Shown one piece after another: positions 23,892 through 35,570 of a stretch of DNA of 64,000 nucleotides. The translations under genes were made by a program, and so were the position numbers. The stretch is from Gentiana macrophylla (taxonomy: Eukaryota > Streptophyta > Magnoliopsida > Gentianales > Gentianaceae). A model generated the notes under the pieces. It worked only from the letters and a program-made list of their open reading frames with translations. It had not been told where the DNA came from and did not search any database. Location: positions 59,465,852 to 59,529,851 of the forward strand of contig CM047815.1 in assembly GCA_026214975.1 (NCBI GenBank), given 5' to 3'. Each line of letters begins with the position of its first letter. Position 1 is the first letter of the stretch.

Positions 23892-25727
23892 TGTTAGGAA
23901 AATATCATCGCAACGGAAGCGATTTATGGATCTAGATCTATATAATACACGTAATAAAACATTAAATCTACATCTACAAGTAAGTTGTAGAACATACCTC
24001 TTGGATCTCAAAATCCAAGTTGGAGAACCGCTATTAGGATGATCGAACAATGATGTGAAGAGCACCACGATCTTCCGTACGTGTGATCCAAGCAATTCCC
24101 GGTGGAAGGAATTCTCGACTCGAACCCCTCCGATATGCTACCCGGAAAATCTCCAAGATTTTCCCTTAAACTCCTTGGCGAAATTATCACTTCTTCTCTC
24201 TAAGAGGAGAAGTCGAAATTTATTGTGTTTTAGACTTGGGAGAACTCTCTTTATATAGGAGAGTAATCCTTGTCTCCAAGGATTTTATAATTAATACAAA
24301 ATCAATTATAATAATCCTATTAAATAAAAGATAATCTCAAAATATTCTAGAACAAATCAAGAATATTTTTATCTTTATTTCTTACCATAAATATTTATCC
24401 AATAAATATTTTATGCATACATCTTTTTTAATACACAAGAAAACTAATTCCTTGCCAAAATTAGACATATGGGCGCCACTTTCAAATATTGACCTAGTCA
24501 ATATTAATTTTGCCACTACACAATAATTTGGGCCAAAGATTATGGAAAATGTCTTTTCCACATATTTAATTATTTAGCCCAACCAATTTAATAGTCCACT
24601 AAACAATTAATTCACATATCGTTTTAATAAAGTCCAACATGAACTAAATTAATATTATTAGGATTCGACGTCCGAGAATATCTATGCTATATTAGGAGGC
24701 ACGTCGGGGACCATGGACTAATAATCGCGACTCCGATAAATCAAATAAATAATTATCTTATGAATGAAATAATTATATTCGATAAATCAATCACGGAATA
24801 TGCCACCATAATCCCGTGATCGCACTCTCTCCGATTATAAGATTATATTTATCTCCTCACGAAAGTAATAAGTGTCCACCGATATAATCATTTCATATGG
24901 ATTAATCCTCCATGTAGATCGCTCATTCTAAATCGGGAAGTTACCGTTAACCCTTTTCGAAACATCTTGTCCTTACTTACCATTAACCCCTAGTGATCAA
25001 TAATTCAAATAACTCACCGGTAGCTAATCGATGTAATATGAATCCCATGGATCGATCAATGTCTGTGATTTAACTCATAAAGAATCTGTCTATCTACTTC
25101 TTCCATAAATGGAAGGAATGGATTCCGTATCTGTGATAACACGTACTACTCACTCAATCCAAGACAATGCCAAGATGGGTAATTCGGATCACGCACTCGG
25201 TGTAATCCTTAACCGTCAAGTCAAACCTCATATCGATTCAAGCAAGCGATCGTGATCACCTCGGGATTAAGATATATCCATAATATGATCATCTAATGAT
25301 TCGATAAGACTTCTCAATTACGGAATTATATTGAGAACTCGGATCAAATCGGTCCAAATTTCTATATGATATATCTATCATATATAAATGCCCCATTAGG
25401 TTCCTTAACCGAAAGTCCGATAAGACGATCACACCTATCGTGTTATGGCGCATTAATAAATACGTTAAAGGAGACCCGATACTCTCGATTAACTTTACTA
25501 CGGACTAATTGTATTTTAAGTACATCTTCACTAACTCAATCCTCCCGTGTATATCTCATACAACGAGTTAAGTGATTACATAAACGATATACTCGGGGTT
25601 TTCTCAGTAGTGTAAATACTATTGTCACATCGGTGATTATGAGAATAATAAATATGAATAATAATATCATTTCATTTATTAAATAAAACAATTACAAAAA
25701 ATTGTCTTTCGGGCATCACACCTAACA
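23892..25727 (-). repeat. Copia LTR, right copy (5' LTR)
   Basis: 1836 bases with the same ends as the left copy. The minus-strand TATA box is at 24,249-24,257, in a context shared with the solo LTR at 51,500. It is followed by CAAGC (25,728-25,732), the target duplication. Confidence 0.95.
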
Positions 25728-25732
25728 CAAGC

Positions 25733-26120
25733 CTCCAGATCCACAAGAGTGAAGCCACATGGAAATCAGAACCATCTTCATAGGATAATGGTGCCATAAT
25801 TCCAGATTCAACATTAATGAGCCATGAAAAGATGAAAAGGAAGGTAACGCTATTGTTCTTGATCATAAGTCATCCGATCATCATTAGTTATCCGTCCTTG
25901 AATAGCAATGTTGATGTTGATCATACCGAGTACATAGATGTTGCACCTCTAATAGTCCATAATTCTCTTAGATTTGTCATGAGCATTGATAAAGAAATCA
26001 ACAAGTTGTTGAATGACACTTCTTTCCTGAGCGCTGAAATGTTTAATCACTTTCTAAGAAGACATGGTTGTAGGATTCCAATGCTATATCTTAGAATCCG
26101 TGCGAATATCCCCGATATGT
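25733..26120 (+). pseudogene. Gag-like ORF of element 1, C-terminal part
   Basis: Continuation of the ORF split by the Copia element. It reads DVDHTEYIDVAPLIVHNSL, FVMSIDKEINKLLNDTSF and MFNHFLRRHGCRIPMLYL, ending at a stop at 26,120 just after ANIPDM. Element 2 reads on through MWRKKQRETLLWFSPP, so the stop here looks like a late change. The segment is nearly identical to 31,340-31,600 in element 2. I do not recognise a domain. Confidence 0.7.
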
Positions 26121-26182
26121 GAGGAAAAGCGCGGAGACCATTCTTTGGTTTAGTCCTCCTTGATAATGGATAGTGACGTAAG

Positions 26183-26233
26183 TGTGTCTAGCCAAAGACA
26201 CTAAAGAAAGGCGCTTGTTGGGAGGCAACCCAA
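26183..26233 (+). other. Paired hairpins after the gag stop, element 1
   Basis: Two short perfect stems lie just downstream of the ORF: GTGTCT-AGCCAA-AGACAC, then TTGGG-AGGCAA-CCCAA (26,218-26,233). The second, within GCGCTTGTTGGGAGGCAAC, is a phrase I know from 3' regions of Athila/Tat-type Gypsy elements. Both occur unchanged in element 2, so they may act in the RNA. Confidence 0.7.
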
Positions 26234-27897
26234 TAATAAGAATAGTTTTTTTTTTATTTTTTATTTTGGATTATTTTGTTTTTTGTTGAATAAAGGGGGC
26301 TAGTTTTGTCTTGTGTCGTCTAGGTTTTTGGAGTCGGTTTCTGTGGCCAGGTAACTTGCATGAGCGGAAGCTACTGTCATTTTTTTGTTTCATCTGGACT
26401 TTAGTTGAAGCTACTGTCGGTTTTCCGTTGCTATTACTTTCTGATGAATCTTGTAAGCCTTAACGTGCATTTGCACTTTCAGTTGGAGTTTGGTATTTCT
26501 GTATGCACATGTTGGACCATATTTATTTTGTAAACCTCTGTGGTTATATTTGACGCTTAGATGCCCTGTGTTTTTCCTGTGTGGTGATTTTTCCATCTGA
26601 GCAATTATATCCTGTGCTTATATCCAACTTTTCTGCATGCAATATGTTATATTCCCTCCACTCGAGATCTTGTCTTGTTTTTCATGTGTGCGGGATATTT
26701 GCGATAGCAATTGTGAGCGTTTAGACGATATCAGTTTTCCGGTGGATGGTCCACAGTCTACTGATTTCTTCAAGCATTTCTGGATCTGACTCATGACCAC
26801 TTCCAGACTTGCACCTTCGAACTACAATCAGCTAAGTACTTTATCTTTTCTTTAATTCTCACACAACCCGAGGACATGTTGTGGTTTAAGTGTGGGGAGG
26901 ATAGGGATTGCTTGTACTATGTGCTCAATTTTTTATGCTTATCTTTTGTGAAAAATTGAAAATTTTAAAATGAGCTAAAATTTTTCAATTTTTTGTTTTG
27001 TCCCGAGTGAGCAAATGCATATTTTTGTTCGGTTTTTATAGACATGGATGTTGTATACCGTATGTTTAGTAAGTTAGTTGTTTCACCCGACATACATTTC
27101 ATGAGCCATATTGAACGATGAGCTAAATTATAAAGCTATACCCATTTAGATTAGTAATGTTTGATTATCTTATAAGTATCTTGTGCTTAGTGCTAATGTA
27201 CGTATCGTGGGAATTATAATAGTTTGTGTTTATAGCCAGAGTATGACATACTGTGAATATCTTAGGTTTGAATGTGATAAGCGGAACGTAACTATTGTGC
27301 TTTAGAAGTTGTTTTAAAATGAAATAATTGGGTGTGTCGGAAGCTGGTCGATGATTTGAGTGAGGTAGGTCATATCTCGAATGTCATATACCACCATGAT
27401 GACCAAAAGCTCACGACAATCGTAAAAGTCACTGATGATTTGAGTAAGGTAGGGTATATCTCGAATATCCTATTCTGCTATGACAGGGCAATAGCTCATT
27501 CTGATGTGTGTTTGTACATGGAAATTATTAAATCAACTTATATAAGGAATCTGGTATGAATGAGTAGAAGACCTAGTTATCGTCTACCTTATCCCCAGTA
27601 TAAACTGACAGATATGTTGTAGGGATTGTCCTCTGAGTATGTCAGAAAGGTCGTACATACCTTCTATCATCCTTTTCGGGATATGTTACGTTTTGTAGGG
27701 TGCATGTTATAAGTATCATTCATTTCTAGTTTAAATGGGGTATTGGCTAGTTGCTTGGAATAAATTTCAAGTTTGGACTTAGTGGAAGTTTGCTATGGCT
27801 TTGCACACACACCGGGGTGAACCTCTAATTTAATGACTATACGTTGTATGTGCTGAAGTGTCTATATTTTTTCCGAGCCTTTATCTTGTTTTATTTT
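26234..27897 (+). other. Long 3' untranslated region of element 1
   Basis: Non-coding, but closely matches 31,671-33,335 of element 2. ORFs within it are short and differ in openness between the copies. It ends in the hairpin and polypurine tract. Confidence 0.7.
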
Positions 27898-27931
27898 GCT
27901 CGGGACGAGCAAAAGCTTAGTGTGGGGGAGT
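27898..27931 (+). other. Hairpin and polypurine tract, element 1
   Basis: TGCTCG-GGA-CGAGCA is a perfect stem with a 3-base loop, followed by AAAGCTTAGTGTGGGGGAGT and then the LTR. This is the plus-strand priming site, well conserved in Athila/Tat-type elements. Confidence 0.85.
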
Positions 27932-29450
27932 TGTTTAGGGTGATTTTCTATGGTTTATAATGTTATATTTTGTAATAATTTCCTCTATAATCTGATGATT
28001 TGCATAGAAAGTAGGTATTTATTGGATTTATTGAGCAAATGAGGTTTGAAGTGGTTTAAGTGCAAACTCGAGCTTATTACGTGATTTTATTAGTGATTTT
28101 TCATCAATATATATGTTTCTACATTTTGAACGCTTTGATTATCTTGTAGGTACGCTTGCATGGCAATGAAGGAGCTTAAATGATGTTCTGTTGAAGATTA
28201 AATAGAAGGATGAAGTTGCAAGATGAAAATTGGGATTGAAGATTTAACTTAAACTTGGATATGGAGCATCTTTGGGCGACGTTTGGTGTCCGTCCACCGG
28301 ATCAAGCGTCGGAAGAGTGGGATCGGCGCCCACCTGGAGCCAATCGATTCGTGATTTATGGATTTTTCTCGACAGCGCCCGTAATTGCATAGATCGGCGT
28401 TTGAGAAGATTCGCCCGACTCGAAAAGTTTACACTGCATCGAATCAAGCGCCCAGAGGGCACCGGGCGGGCGTCCATCCACCGTCATTGCCTAAACCGAC
28501 CTAGAAATCTATAAATACACGCGTTTTCTGCAACCCTAGACACGATATTTTTCATCCTCGCCGCCCCAGCCCCCCGGGGCGCGCCTAGCTGCGTTTCCTG
28601 CTACCAAGAACACAATTTCTTCTACTTTTTATTTATATTATTTGCATATCAACGATGAATAGAGGCTAAGCAATTTGAACAAGCCTTGTGAAGCCGACCG
28701 TGCAGCGTTTTGCTTTCGAATCTTGGATGTTTTGTGAGTTTGAAATAAAGTTTGTATCTTTATTATGCTTTTATATTGTTATGCAATTATATCGATGGAT
28801 TTTTGCTATTTGATGTTTAACGCTTGATGAGAATCGTTGTTAGACCTAGATCACCGTAGTAAAGATTAGATTTTTAACCTAAAAATAACGAGAGTTGCTA
28901 GGTTAAATTTCTAGGTTGCTAGATTGAGAAATCTTACACCTTTGTTATGAAAGCGTTAATCTTTAAGATCGAGAGATGAAGATTAATAGGCGAATTATCT
29001 ACTTAGAGTAGAAATTCATACCTTTGATAGGTGAACCACATCTTTATTAAATCTTCACCAAAGGATCTAGTAGAAATTGAGAGTTGCGAGATAGGTGGAT
29101 CATTGCTTGTTCCTCGTTACCTTAATTGAAAGAATCATTGTGCCTTGTTCTTCGTTGCTAGCTTAGAATTTTATTTTCGCTTTAGTTTATAGAATAGAAT
29201 TAGTTATTTTAGGTTCGTAATCATATTTCCGGCTTTGGATTGACAACCCTCTGTCAGCTTTATTGTATTCGTTTTAGTTTTGTTTTGTGTTTTTCGTGAC
29301 AAATCTTTAGAAAGATTAATAAACTTGATAAACAACCTCGATTCCCCGTGATTCGACTCGGTTGTAGCTACTATACTACGATCCTCGCACTTGGGGTAAA
29401 CCGGATTATTTTTATTACTTGTTTATTTTGCTTAGATAAAATCCGAGACA
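27932..29450 (+). repeat. LTR B, shared by elements 1 and 2
   Basis: 1519 bases, TGTTTAGG...GAGACA. It follows a polypurine tract (so it is a 3' LTR) and precedes a primer site (so it is also a 5' LTR). The shared LTR makes the array a tandem of two elements. Confidence 0.9.
28510..28517 (+). promoter_or_regulatory. TATA box of LTR B
   Basis: TATAAATA, same place as in LTRs A and C. Confidence 0.7.
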
Positions 29451-29456
29451 AGTTTT

Positions 29457-29474
29457 TGGCGCCGTTGCCGGGGA
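29457..29474 (+). other. Primer-binding site, tRNA-Asp type
   Basis: TGGCGCCGTTGCCGGGGA, the full form of the site, six bases after LTR B. Confidence 0.9.
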
Positions 29475-29825
29475 ATCGATGCGGTTGTCTAGTTTATTAA
29501 TTTTTCTCGATTTTCATATAAGTTGGGATAATAGGGATCGTTAGGGCACATGGTAGTATTTTGGCCGTAACTTTCGCCCGTGTCGGTTTGGCACGCAGGA
29601 CCCCAATTCGAAAGCTCGTTCGACGCCGACGACGTGGCAAACGGCACCGCTTTAGGTCAAAATTTGCTGTTTTCCTTCCAATTTGGGCTCGAAGCTTTCA
29701 ACACGCTTTTCTCCTTTTATTGTTTTTTGTTTTCTGCTTTTAAATTTTTCGTAGGTAGGTTTCTTTGCTGTTTCGCTTTTTTGTCTCTTTATCTTTTTTA
29801 AAAAGAAAAAAACAAAAAACAAAAA

Positions 29826-31600
29826 ATGTCATCAACTAGATTATGCAAGATCGGATCGCCATCTTTGAAATAAAGAGATGGCGCTTCTTCAAATGTCGCT
29901 ATCCTATGAATCGACCCCGTCTTTTCCACAGTAACTCACAAGTTCGCTACGTGGAAGATGTTGTCGACCGCCATCTTTGTTGGCGATGTCGCTTTTTCCC
30001 CTGCTGCGTATCAAGTTAACACTTTGTCCATAATCGGAAATTTTAATCTAGGCACAAGTCAAAATTGTGACAATGTGGGACACATCTTTCCGTCGTCCCA
30101 TGAGTGGGCGAGCAATTCAAGTAAATGCTTCACGTGTGGCGCGCCATGACGAGATTTAATAATCGATTCTCGCCAAGCGATTTTTAATCGTGGTTTCAAT
30201 TCTCGAGAATCCAAATTTCTATCAAAACCCGAGCTTCAGTCAGAACCAAAATATCAATTTTTTCAATCAATATCAGTGGTTCAATCAGAACGGTCCCGAT
30301 CCTATGTTTCAAAGTCAGTCTAGCCAATCTTTCCCACAGAACTATCAAGACCCCACTCAATTTGACGATCTTGAAGCCGAATTGGACTCCCTTTTGAAGG
30401 AGAGTAATGATAGGCTTAAGAATATTGAGAGACGAATCGGGGAAATGGCTCAAGACCTAGGCATTAACCTAGCTCCTACATTTCCTTATGATAGCGAAGA
30501 GGACAATGCCATGAACTTAGGATCCGGCATTCAATTCAGTGGTCCCCCAAAATTAGAAGTGTCAAGTTTAATGGATTCATCTGTCTTTGGATCCGATGCT
30601 CGTATACCTTCAACTGATGAGAATTCTTATGGAAATGGATTTAATAACGTTCAAGTGAGATGTTCGTATTGTGGTGGAAACCATTATGAGGCTCAGTGCA
30701 GTGGAGGTAATTCACCCCACCAATGGAATACTGATAGCAATTATGATGCAAGTTATGAGAATCCACTTCAATCTAACTATGCATCCACATACAATGGTGG
30801 GAGGAGTAACTATCCTTATTCTCCGTGGGATCAAGAAGAAAGCAATTATCAACAAGTGTTCCTCACTCAGAGCCCGAGTCTTACATGGCGCCTTTGTTAG
30901 AAAAATATATGTAGAGCGAAAGGAAGTTTCGGAGAAATGGCACACTGGTGCATCCCGCTCTGTAGCAAGGAAACTGACTTCAGAGAATTAGTTGCACATG
31001 ATCGCCAAGTTATTGAATATGAAAGGAACCTGAGATGATGGCGAGTCCTGAAAGGTAAGGCCGACGCTGAGAGTCGTAGGGATGTAAATCGTGATCCTTT
31101 GAGAACCCATATTGTCTTGATCCGAACGCTTACGTGATGATTTATCCAAGACCGCGAGGGTTCAAGCCTCCAGATCCACAAAGAGTGAAGCCACATGGAA
31201 ATCAACCATCTTCATAGGATAATGGTGCCATAATTCCAGTTCAACATTAATGAGCCATGAAAAAGATGAAAAGGAAGGTAACGCTATTGTTCTTGATCAT
31301 AAGTCATCGGATACTGTTAGTTATCCGTCCTTGAATAACAATGTTGATGTTGATCATACCGAGTACATAGATGTTGCACCTCTAATAGTCCATAATTCTC
31401 TTAGATTTGTCATGAGCATTGATAAAGAAATCAACAAGTTGTTGAATGACACTTCTTTCCTGAGCGCTGAAATGTTTAATCACTTTCTAAGAAGACATGG
31501 TTGTAGGATTCCAATGCTATATCTTAGAATCCGTGCGAATATCCCTGATATGTGGAGGAAAAAGCAGAGGGAGACCCTTCTTTGGTTTAGTCCTCCTTGA
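29826..31600 (+). pseudogene. Gag-like ORF of element 2
   Basis: ATG at 29,826, then frame breaks up to 30,190. A long open stretch follows (30,190-30,900, 236 codons). It has a Gln/Asn/Phe-rich N part, a coiled-coil-like SLLKESNDRLKNIERRIGEM, and a zinc knuckle CSYCGGNHYEAQC (C-x2-C-x3-H-x4-C) of the type found in Athila/Tat Gag. After it comes a Tyr/Asn/Ser-rich part. A possible second knuckle, CDNVGHIFPSS, lies upstream at about 30,065. After frame shifts at 30,890-31,200 the C-terminal part (31,250-31,600, 116 codons) is open, with EYIDVAPLIVHNSL, FNHFLRRHGCRIPM and MWRKKQRETLLWFSPP. The likely role is RNA binding and particle assembly. Several breaks coincide with CAG/CTG sites and may be sequencing errors. 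Confidence 0.75.
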
Positions 31601-31620
31601 GAATGGATAGTGACGTAAGT

Positions 31621-31670
31621 GTGTCTAGCCAAAGACACTAAAGAAAGGCGCTTGTTGGGAGGCAACCCAA
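31621..31670 (+). other. Paired hairpins after the gag stop, element 2
   Basis: GTGTCT-AGCCAA-AGACAC at 31,621-31,638 and TTGGG-AGGCAA-CCCAA at 31,655-31,670, beginning about 20 bases after the stop codon. Identical to the pair in element 1. Confidence 0.75.
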
Positions 31671-33335
31671 TAATAAGAATAGTTTTTTTTATTTTTTATT
31701 TTGGATTATTTTGTTTTTGGTTGAATAAGGGGGGCTAGTTTTGTCTTGTGTCGTCTAGGTTTTTGGAGTCGGTTTCTGTGGCTGTGTAACTTGCATGAGC
31801 GGAAGCTACTTGTCATTTTTTGTTTCATCCGGACTTTAGTTGAAGCTACTTTGCCGGTTTTCCGTTGCTATTACTTTCGATGAATCTTGTAAGCCTTAAC
31901 GCCGCATTTGCACTTTCGCTTGAGTTTGGTATTTCAGTATGCACATGTTGGACCATATTTATTTTGTAAACCACTTGTGGTTATATTTGACGCTTAGATG
32001 CCCTGTGTTTTCCCTGTGTGGTGATTTTTCCATCTCGAGCAATTATATCATGTTCTTATATCCAACTTTTCTCAAGAATATGTTATATTCCCTATCCCCG
32101 AGATCTTGTCTTGTTTTTCATGTGTGCAGATATTTGTGATAGCAATTGTGAGCGCTTAGACGATATCGCTTTTCCGGTGGATGGTCCACGATCTCATCGA
32201 TTTCTTCAAGCATTTCTGGATCTCGACTCATGACCACTTCCAGACTTGCACCTTCGAACTACAATCAGCTAAGTACTTTATCTTTTCTTTAATTCTGCAC
32301 AACCTGAGGACATGTTGTGGTTTAAGTGTGGGGGAGGGATAGGGATTGCTTGTACCTATGTGCTCAATTTTTTTATGCTTATCTTTTGTGAAAAATTGAA
32401 AATTTTAAAATGAGCTAAAATTTTTCAATTTTTTGTTTTGTCCCGAGTGAGCAAATGCATATTTTTGTTCGGTTTTTATAGACATGGATGTTGTATACCG
32501 TATGTTTAGTAAGTTAGTTGTTTCACCCGACATACATTTCACGAGCCATATTGAACGATGAGCTAAATTATAAAGCTATACCCATTTAGATTAGTAATGT
32601 TTGATTATCTTATAAGTATCTTGTGCTTAGTGCTAATGTACGTATCGTGGGAATTATAATAGTTTGTGTTTATAGCCAGAGTATGACATACTGTGAATAT
32701 CTTAGGTTTGAATATGATAAGCGGAACGTAACTACTGTGCTTTAGAAGTTGTTTTAAAATGAAATAATTGGGTGTGTCGGAAGCTGGTCGATGATTTGAG
32801 TGAGGTAGGTCATATCTCGAATGTCTTATACCACCATGATGACCAAAGCTCACGACAATGTAAAAGTCGCTTATGATTTGAGTAAGGTAGGTATATCTCG
32901 AATATCCTATTCTCGCTATGACAGGCAATAGCTCATTCTCGATGTGTGTTTGTATATGGAAATTATTAAATCAACTTATATAAGGAATCTGTATGAATGA
33001 GTAGAAGACCTAGTTATCGCTCACCTTATCCCAAAGATAAACCGATGTGATATGTTGTAGGGATTGTCCTCTGAGTATGTCGGAAAGGTCGTACATACCT
33101 TCTATCATCCTTTTCGGGATATGTTACGTTTGTAGGGTGAATGTTATAAGTATCATTCATTTCTAGTTTAAATGGGGTATTGGCTAGTTGCTTGGAATAA
33201 ATTTCAAGTTTGGACTTAGTGGAATTTTGCTATGGCTTTGCACACACACCGGGGTGAACCTCTAATTTATTGACTATACGTTGTATGTGCTGAAGTGTCT
33301 ATATTTTTTCCGAGCCTTTATCTTGTTTTGTTTTG
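31671..33335 (+). other. Long 3' untranslated region of element 2
   Basis: 1.66 kb without a supported ORF, collinear with 26,234-27,897. Confidence 0.7.
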
Positions 33336-33368
33336 CTCGGGACGAGCAAAAGCTAAGTGTGGGGGAGT
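33336..33368 (+). other. Hairpin and polypurine tract, element 2
   Basis: TGCTCG-GGA-CGAGCA followed by AAAGCTAAGTGTGGGGGAGT, directly before LTR C. Confidence 0.85.
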
Positions 33369-34897
33369 TGTTTAGGGTGATTTTCTATGGTTTATAATGT
33401 TATATTTTGTAATAATTTCCTCTATAATCTGATGATTTGCATAGAAAGTAGGTATTTATTGGATTTATTGAGCAGATGAGGTTTGAAGTGGTTTAAGTGC
33501 AAACTCGAGCTTATTACGTGATTTTATTAGTGATTTTTCATCAATATATATGTTTCTACATTTTGCACGCTTTGATTATCTTGTAGGTATGCTTGCATGG
33601 CAATGAAGGAGCTTAAACGATGTTCTGTTGAAGATTAAATAGAAGGATGAAGTTGCAAGATGAACATTAGGATTGAAGATTTAACTTAAACTTGATATGG
33701 GCATCTTGCCGGACGACGCTTTGGTGTCCGGTCCACTCGATCGGGCGTCCGTAAGAGTGGATCCAGCGCCCACCTGAGCCAATCGGATTCGTGATTTATG
33801 GATTTTTCTCGACGGGCGCCCGTAATTGCATAGATCGGCGCTTGAGAAGATTCGCCCGACTCGAAAAGTTTACACAGATCGAATCGGGCGTCCGTAGGCA
33901 CCGGACGGGCGCCCATCCACCGCCATTGCCTAAACCGACCTAGAAATCTATAAATACACGCGTTTTACGCAACCCTGAGACACGATATTTTTCATCCTCG
34001 CCGCCCCAGCCCCTCGGGGCGCCTAAGTCGCGTTTCCTCGCTACCAAGAACACAATTTCTTCTACTTTTTATTTATATTATTTGCATATCAACGATGAAT
34101 AGAGGCTAAGAAATTTGAACAAGCCTTGTGAAGCCGATCGTGCGGCGTTTTGATTTCAATCTTGGATGTTTTGTGAGTTTTAAATAAAGTTTGTATCTTT
34201 ATTATGCTTTTATATTGTTATGCAATTATATCGATGGATTTTGCTATTTGATGTTTAACGCTTGATGAGAATCGTTGTTGTACCTAGATCACCGTAGTAA
34301 AGATTAGATTTTTAACCTAAAAATAACGAGAGTTGCTAGGTTAAATTTCTAGGTTGCTAGATTGAGAAATCTTACACCTTTGTTATGAAAGCGTTAATCT
34401 TTAAGATCGAGAGATGAAAGATTAATAGGCGAATTATCTACTTAGAGTAGAAATTCATACCTTTGATAGGTGAACCACATCTTTATTAAATCTTCACTAA
34501 ACGATCTAGGGTAGAAATTGAGAGTTATGAGATAGGTGGATCATTGCTTGTCCTCGTTACTTTAATTGAAAGAATCATTGTGCATTGTTCTTCGTTGCTA
34601 GCTTAGAATTTTATTTTCGCTTTTAGTTTATAGAATAGAATTAGTTATTTTAGGTTCAGTAATCATATTTCCTGGCTTTGGATTGACAACCTCTCTCATT
34701 CAGCTTTATTGTATTCGTTTTAGTTTTGTTTTGTGTTTTTCGTGACAAATCTTTAGAAAGATTAATAAACTAGATAAACAACCTCGATTCCCTGTGATTC
34801 GACTCCGGTTGTAGCTACTATACTACGATCCCGGCACTTGGGGTAAACTGGATTATTTTTATTACTTGTTTATTTTGCTTAGATAAAATCCGAGACA
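33369..34897 (+). repeat. LTR C, 3' LTR of element 2
   Basis: 1529 bases ending GATAAAATCCGAGACA. The next bases are AGTTTTTTATTTC instead of the primer site, so the array ends here. TATA box at 33,949-33,956. Confidence 0.9.
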
Positions 34898-35570
34898 AGT
34901 TTTTTATTTCAGTTTTTCTTTTTAGTCTCTAAACTCCATGATCACATTATTTTTCTTTCTCCTCGTAATTAAAGATAATGGATTTTGCTTTATGATTTCA
35001 TCTCTGGGTTTCTACAGTTCTACTGCTATATACTTATACTGTGTTAAAACAAAAGACTTTGTTAAAGTTGGTGATTTTTGTTGTGTGATTTCTTGTCTTG
35101 ACAATCACATGAGGTGGTTCTTCCATCTCTAGTAGAGGGGACTATCACATTCATTTGCAAAGAACGAAAACAGGTTACTCCAAATCAAGAAGTGGAATGC
35201 TCTTGGATAACTGTCTCCCAATTTGGATGAGGCGGAGTCATTGGACTTTTTATTGCACATAGTCATATTATATTATTATGCTCGGTGTAGAAGCAGTCAT
35301 CAGATTTTCTCTAAAACTACGTTTCTCCCATGATGGGTTCAAGTTTGCTTGGCATGATTACAGGAGAGAATCTGAAAGCTACAATGATGATGACTATATC
35401 ATCTTCCATAAATTAAGTTGTTTAGTGTAACAAGTATCTATTTCGACTGTCTGTTGGTAATTCTTTGGAAATCAATGTGATATAACATTCAACCCAACGG
35501 AATAATAAATATATCTATTACAATCGTAATGGCTTACAAAATTAACATCAACACATGCTGAAGTAGAGAT
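34898..35570 (+). other. Spacer with two short ORF remnants
   Basis: Open stretches at 34,938-35,132 (hydrophobic, ends CLDNHMRWFFHL) and 35,274-35,430 (VIRFSLKLRFSHDGFKFAWH, ends SYNDDDYIIFHKLSCLV). Both read like protein, but I cannot assign a family. They may be exons of a decayed gene or the continuation of the transposon interrupted at 13,268. Confidence 0.3.

Larger units (their letters stand above)
16555..25727 (-). mobile_element. Non-autonomous Copia-type LTR retroelement (LARD-like)
   Basis: Two 1.84-kb LTRs in the same orientation flank a 5.5-kb internal region. It has a CAAGC duplication, an initiator-tRNA-Met primer site next to the right LTR and a polypurine tract next to the left LTR, so transcription runs right to left. 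LTR ends are TGTTAGG...CCTAACA, as in long-LTR Copia lineages. No Copia gag, protease, integrase, RT or RNase H motif is visible on either strand. Internal ORFs are all under 130 codons and motif-free, so it needs a helper. It inserted into element 1 of the gag-only Gypsy array. Confidence 0.9.
13269..29450 (+). mobile_element. Gag-only Gypsy element 1, LTR A to LTR B
   Basis: LTR A (13,269-14,812), tRNA-Asp primer site, gag-like ORF, long 3' untranslated region, polypurine tract and LTR B (27,932-29,450). Removing the inserted Copia element leaves an internal region of about 3.94 kb, too short for gag-pol. No protease, RT, RNase H or integrase motif is present. This fits the terminal-repeat-with-gag (TR-GAG) type of non-autonomous retroelement, related to the Athila/Tat side of Gypsy. 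LTR B also serves as the 5' LTR of element 2. The flanks of LTR A (TTGCATAT) and LTR C (AGTTTTTT) show no 5-bp duplication. Confidence 0.8.
27932..34897 (+). mobile_element. Gag-only Gypsy element 2, LTR B to LTR C
   Basis: Uninterrupted copy with LTRs of 1519 and 1529 bases and an internal region of 3918 bases. It contains the primer site, a gag-like ORF (29,826-31,600), twin hairpins, an untranslated region and a polypurine tract. It gives the empty-site reference for the Copia insertion in element 1. It has no enzymatic domain, so it would need enzymes from another Gypsy element. Confidence 0.85.

Noticed and set aside
13269..34897. Exact outer target duplication of the gag-only array
   Set aside because: TTGCATAT and AGTTTTTT do not match; shifting the LTR ends by a few bases does not produce a 5-bp repeat.
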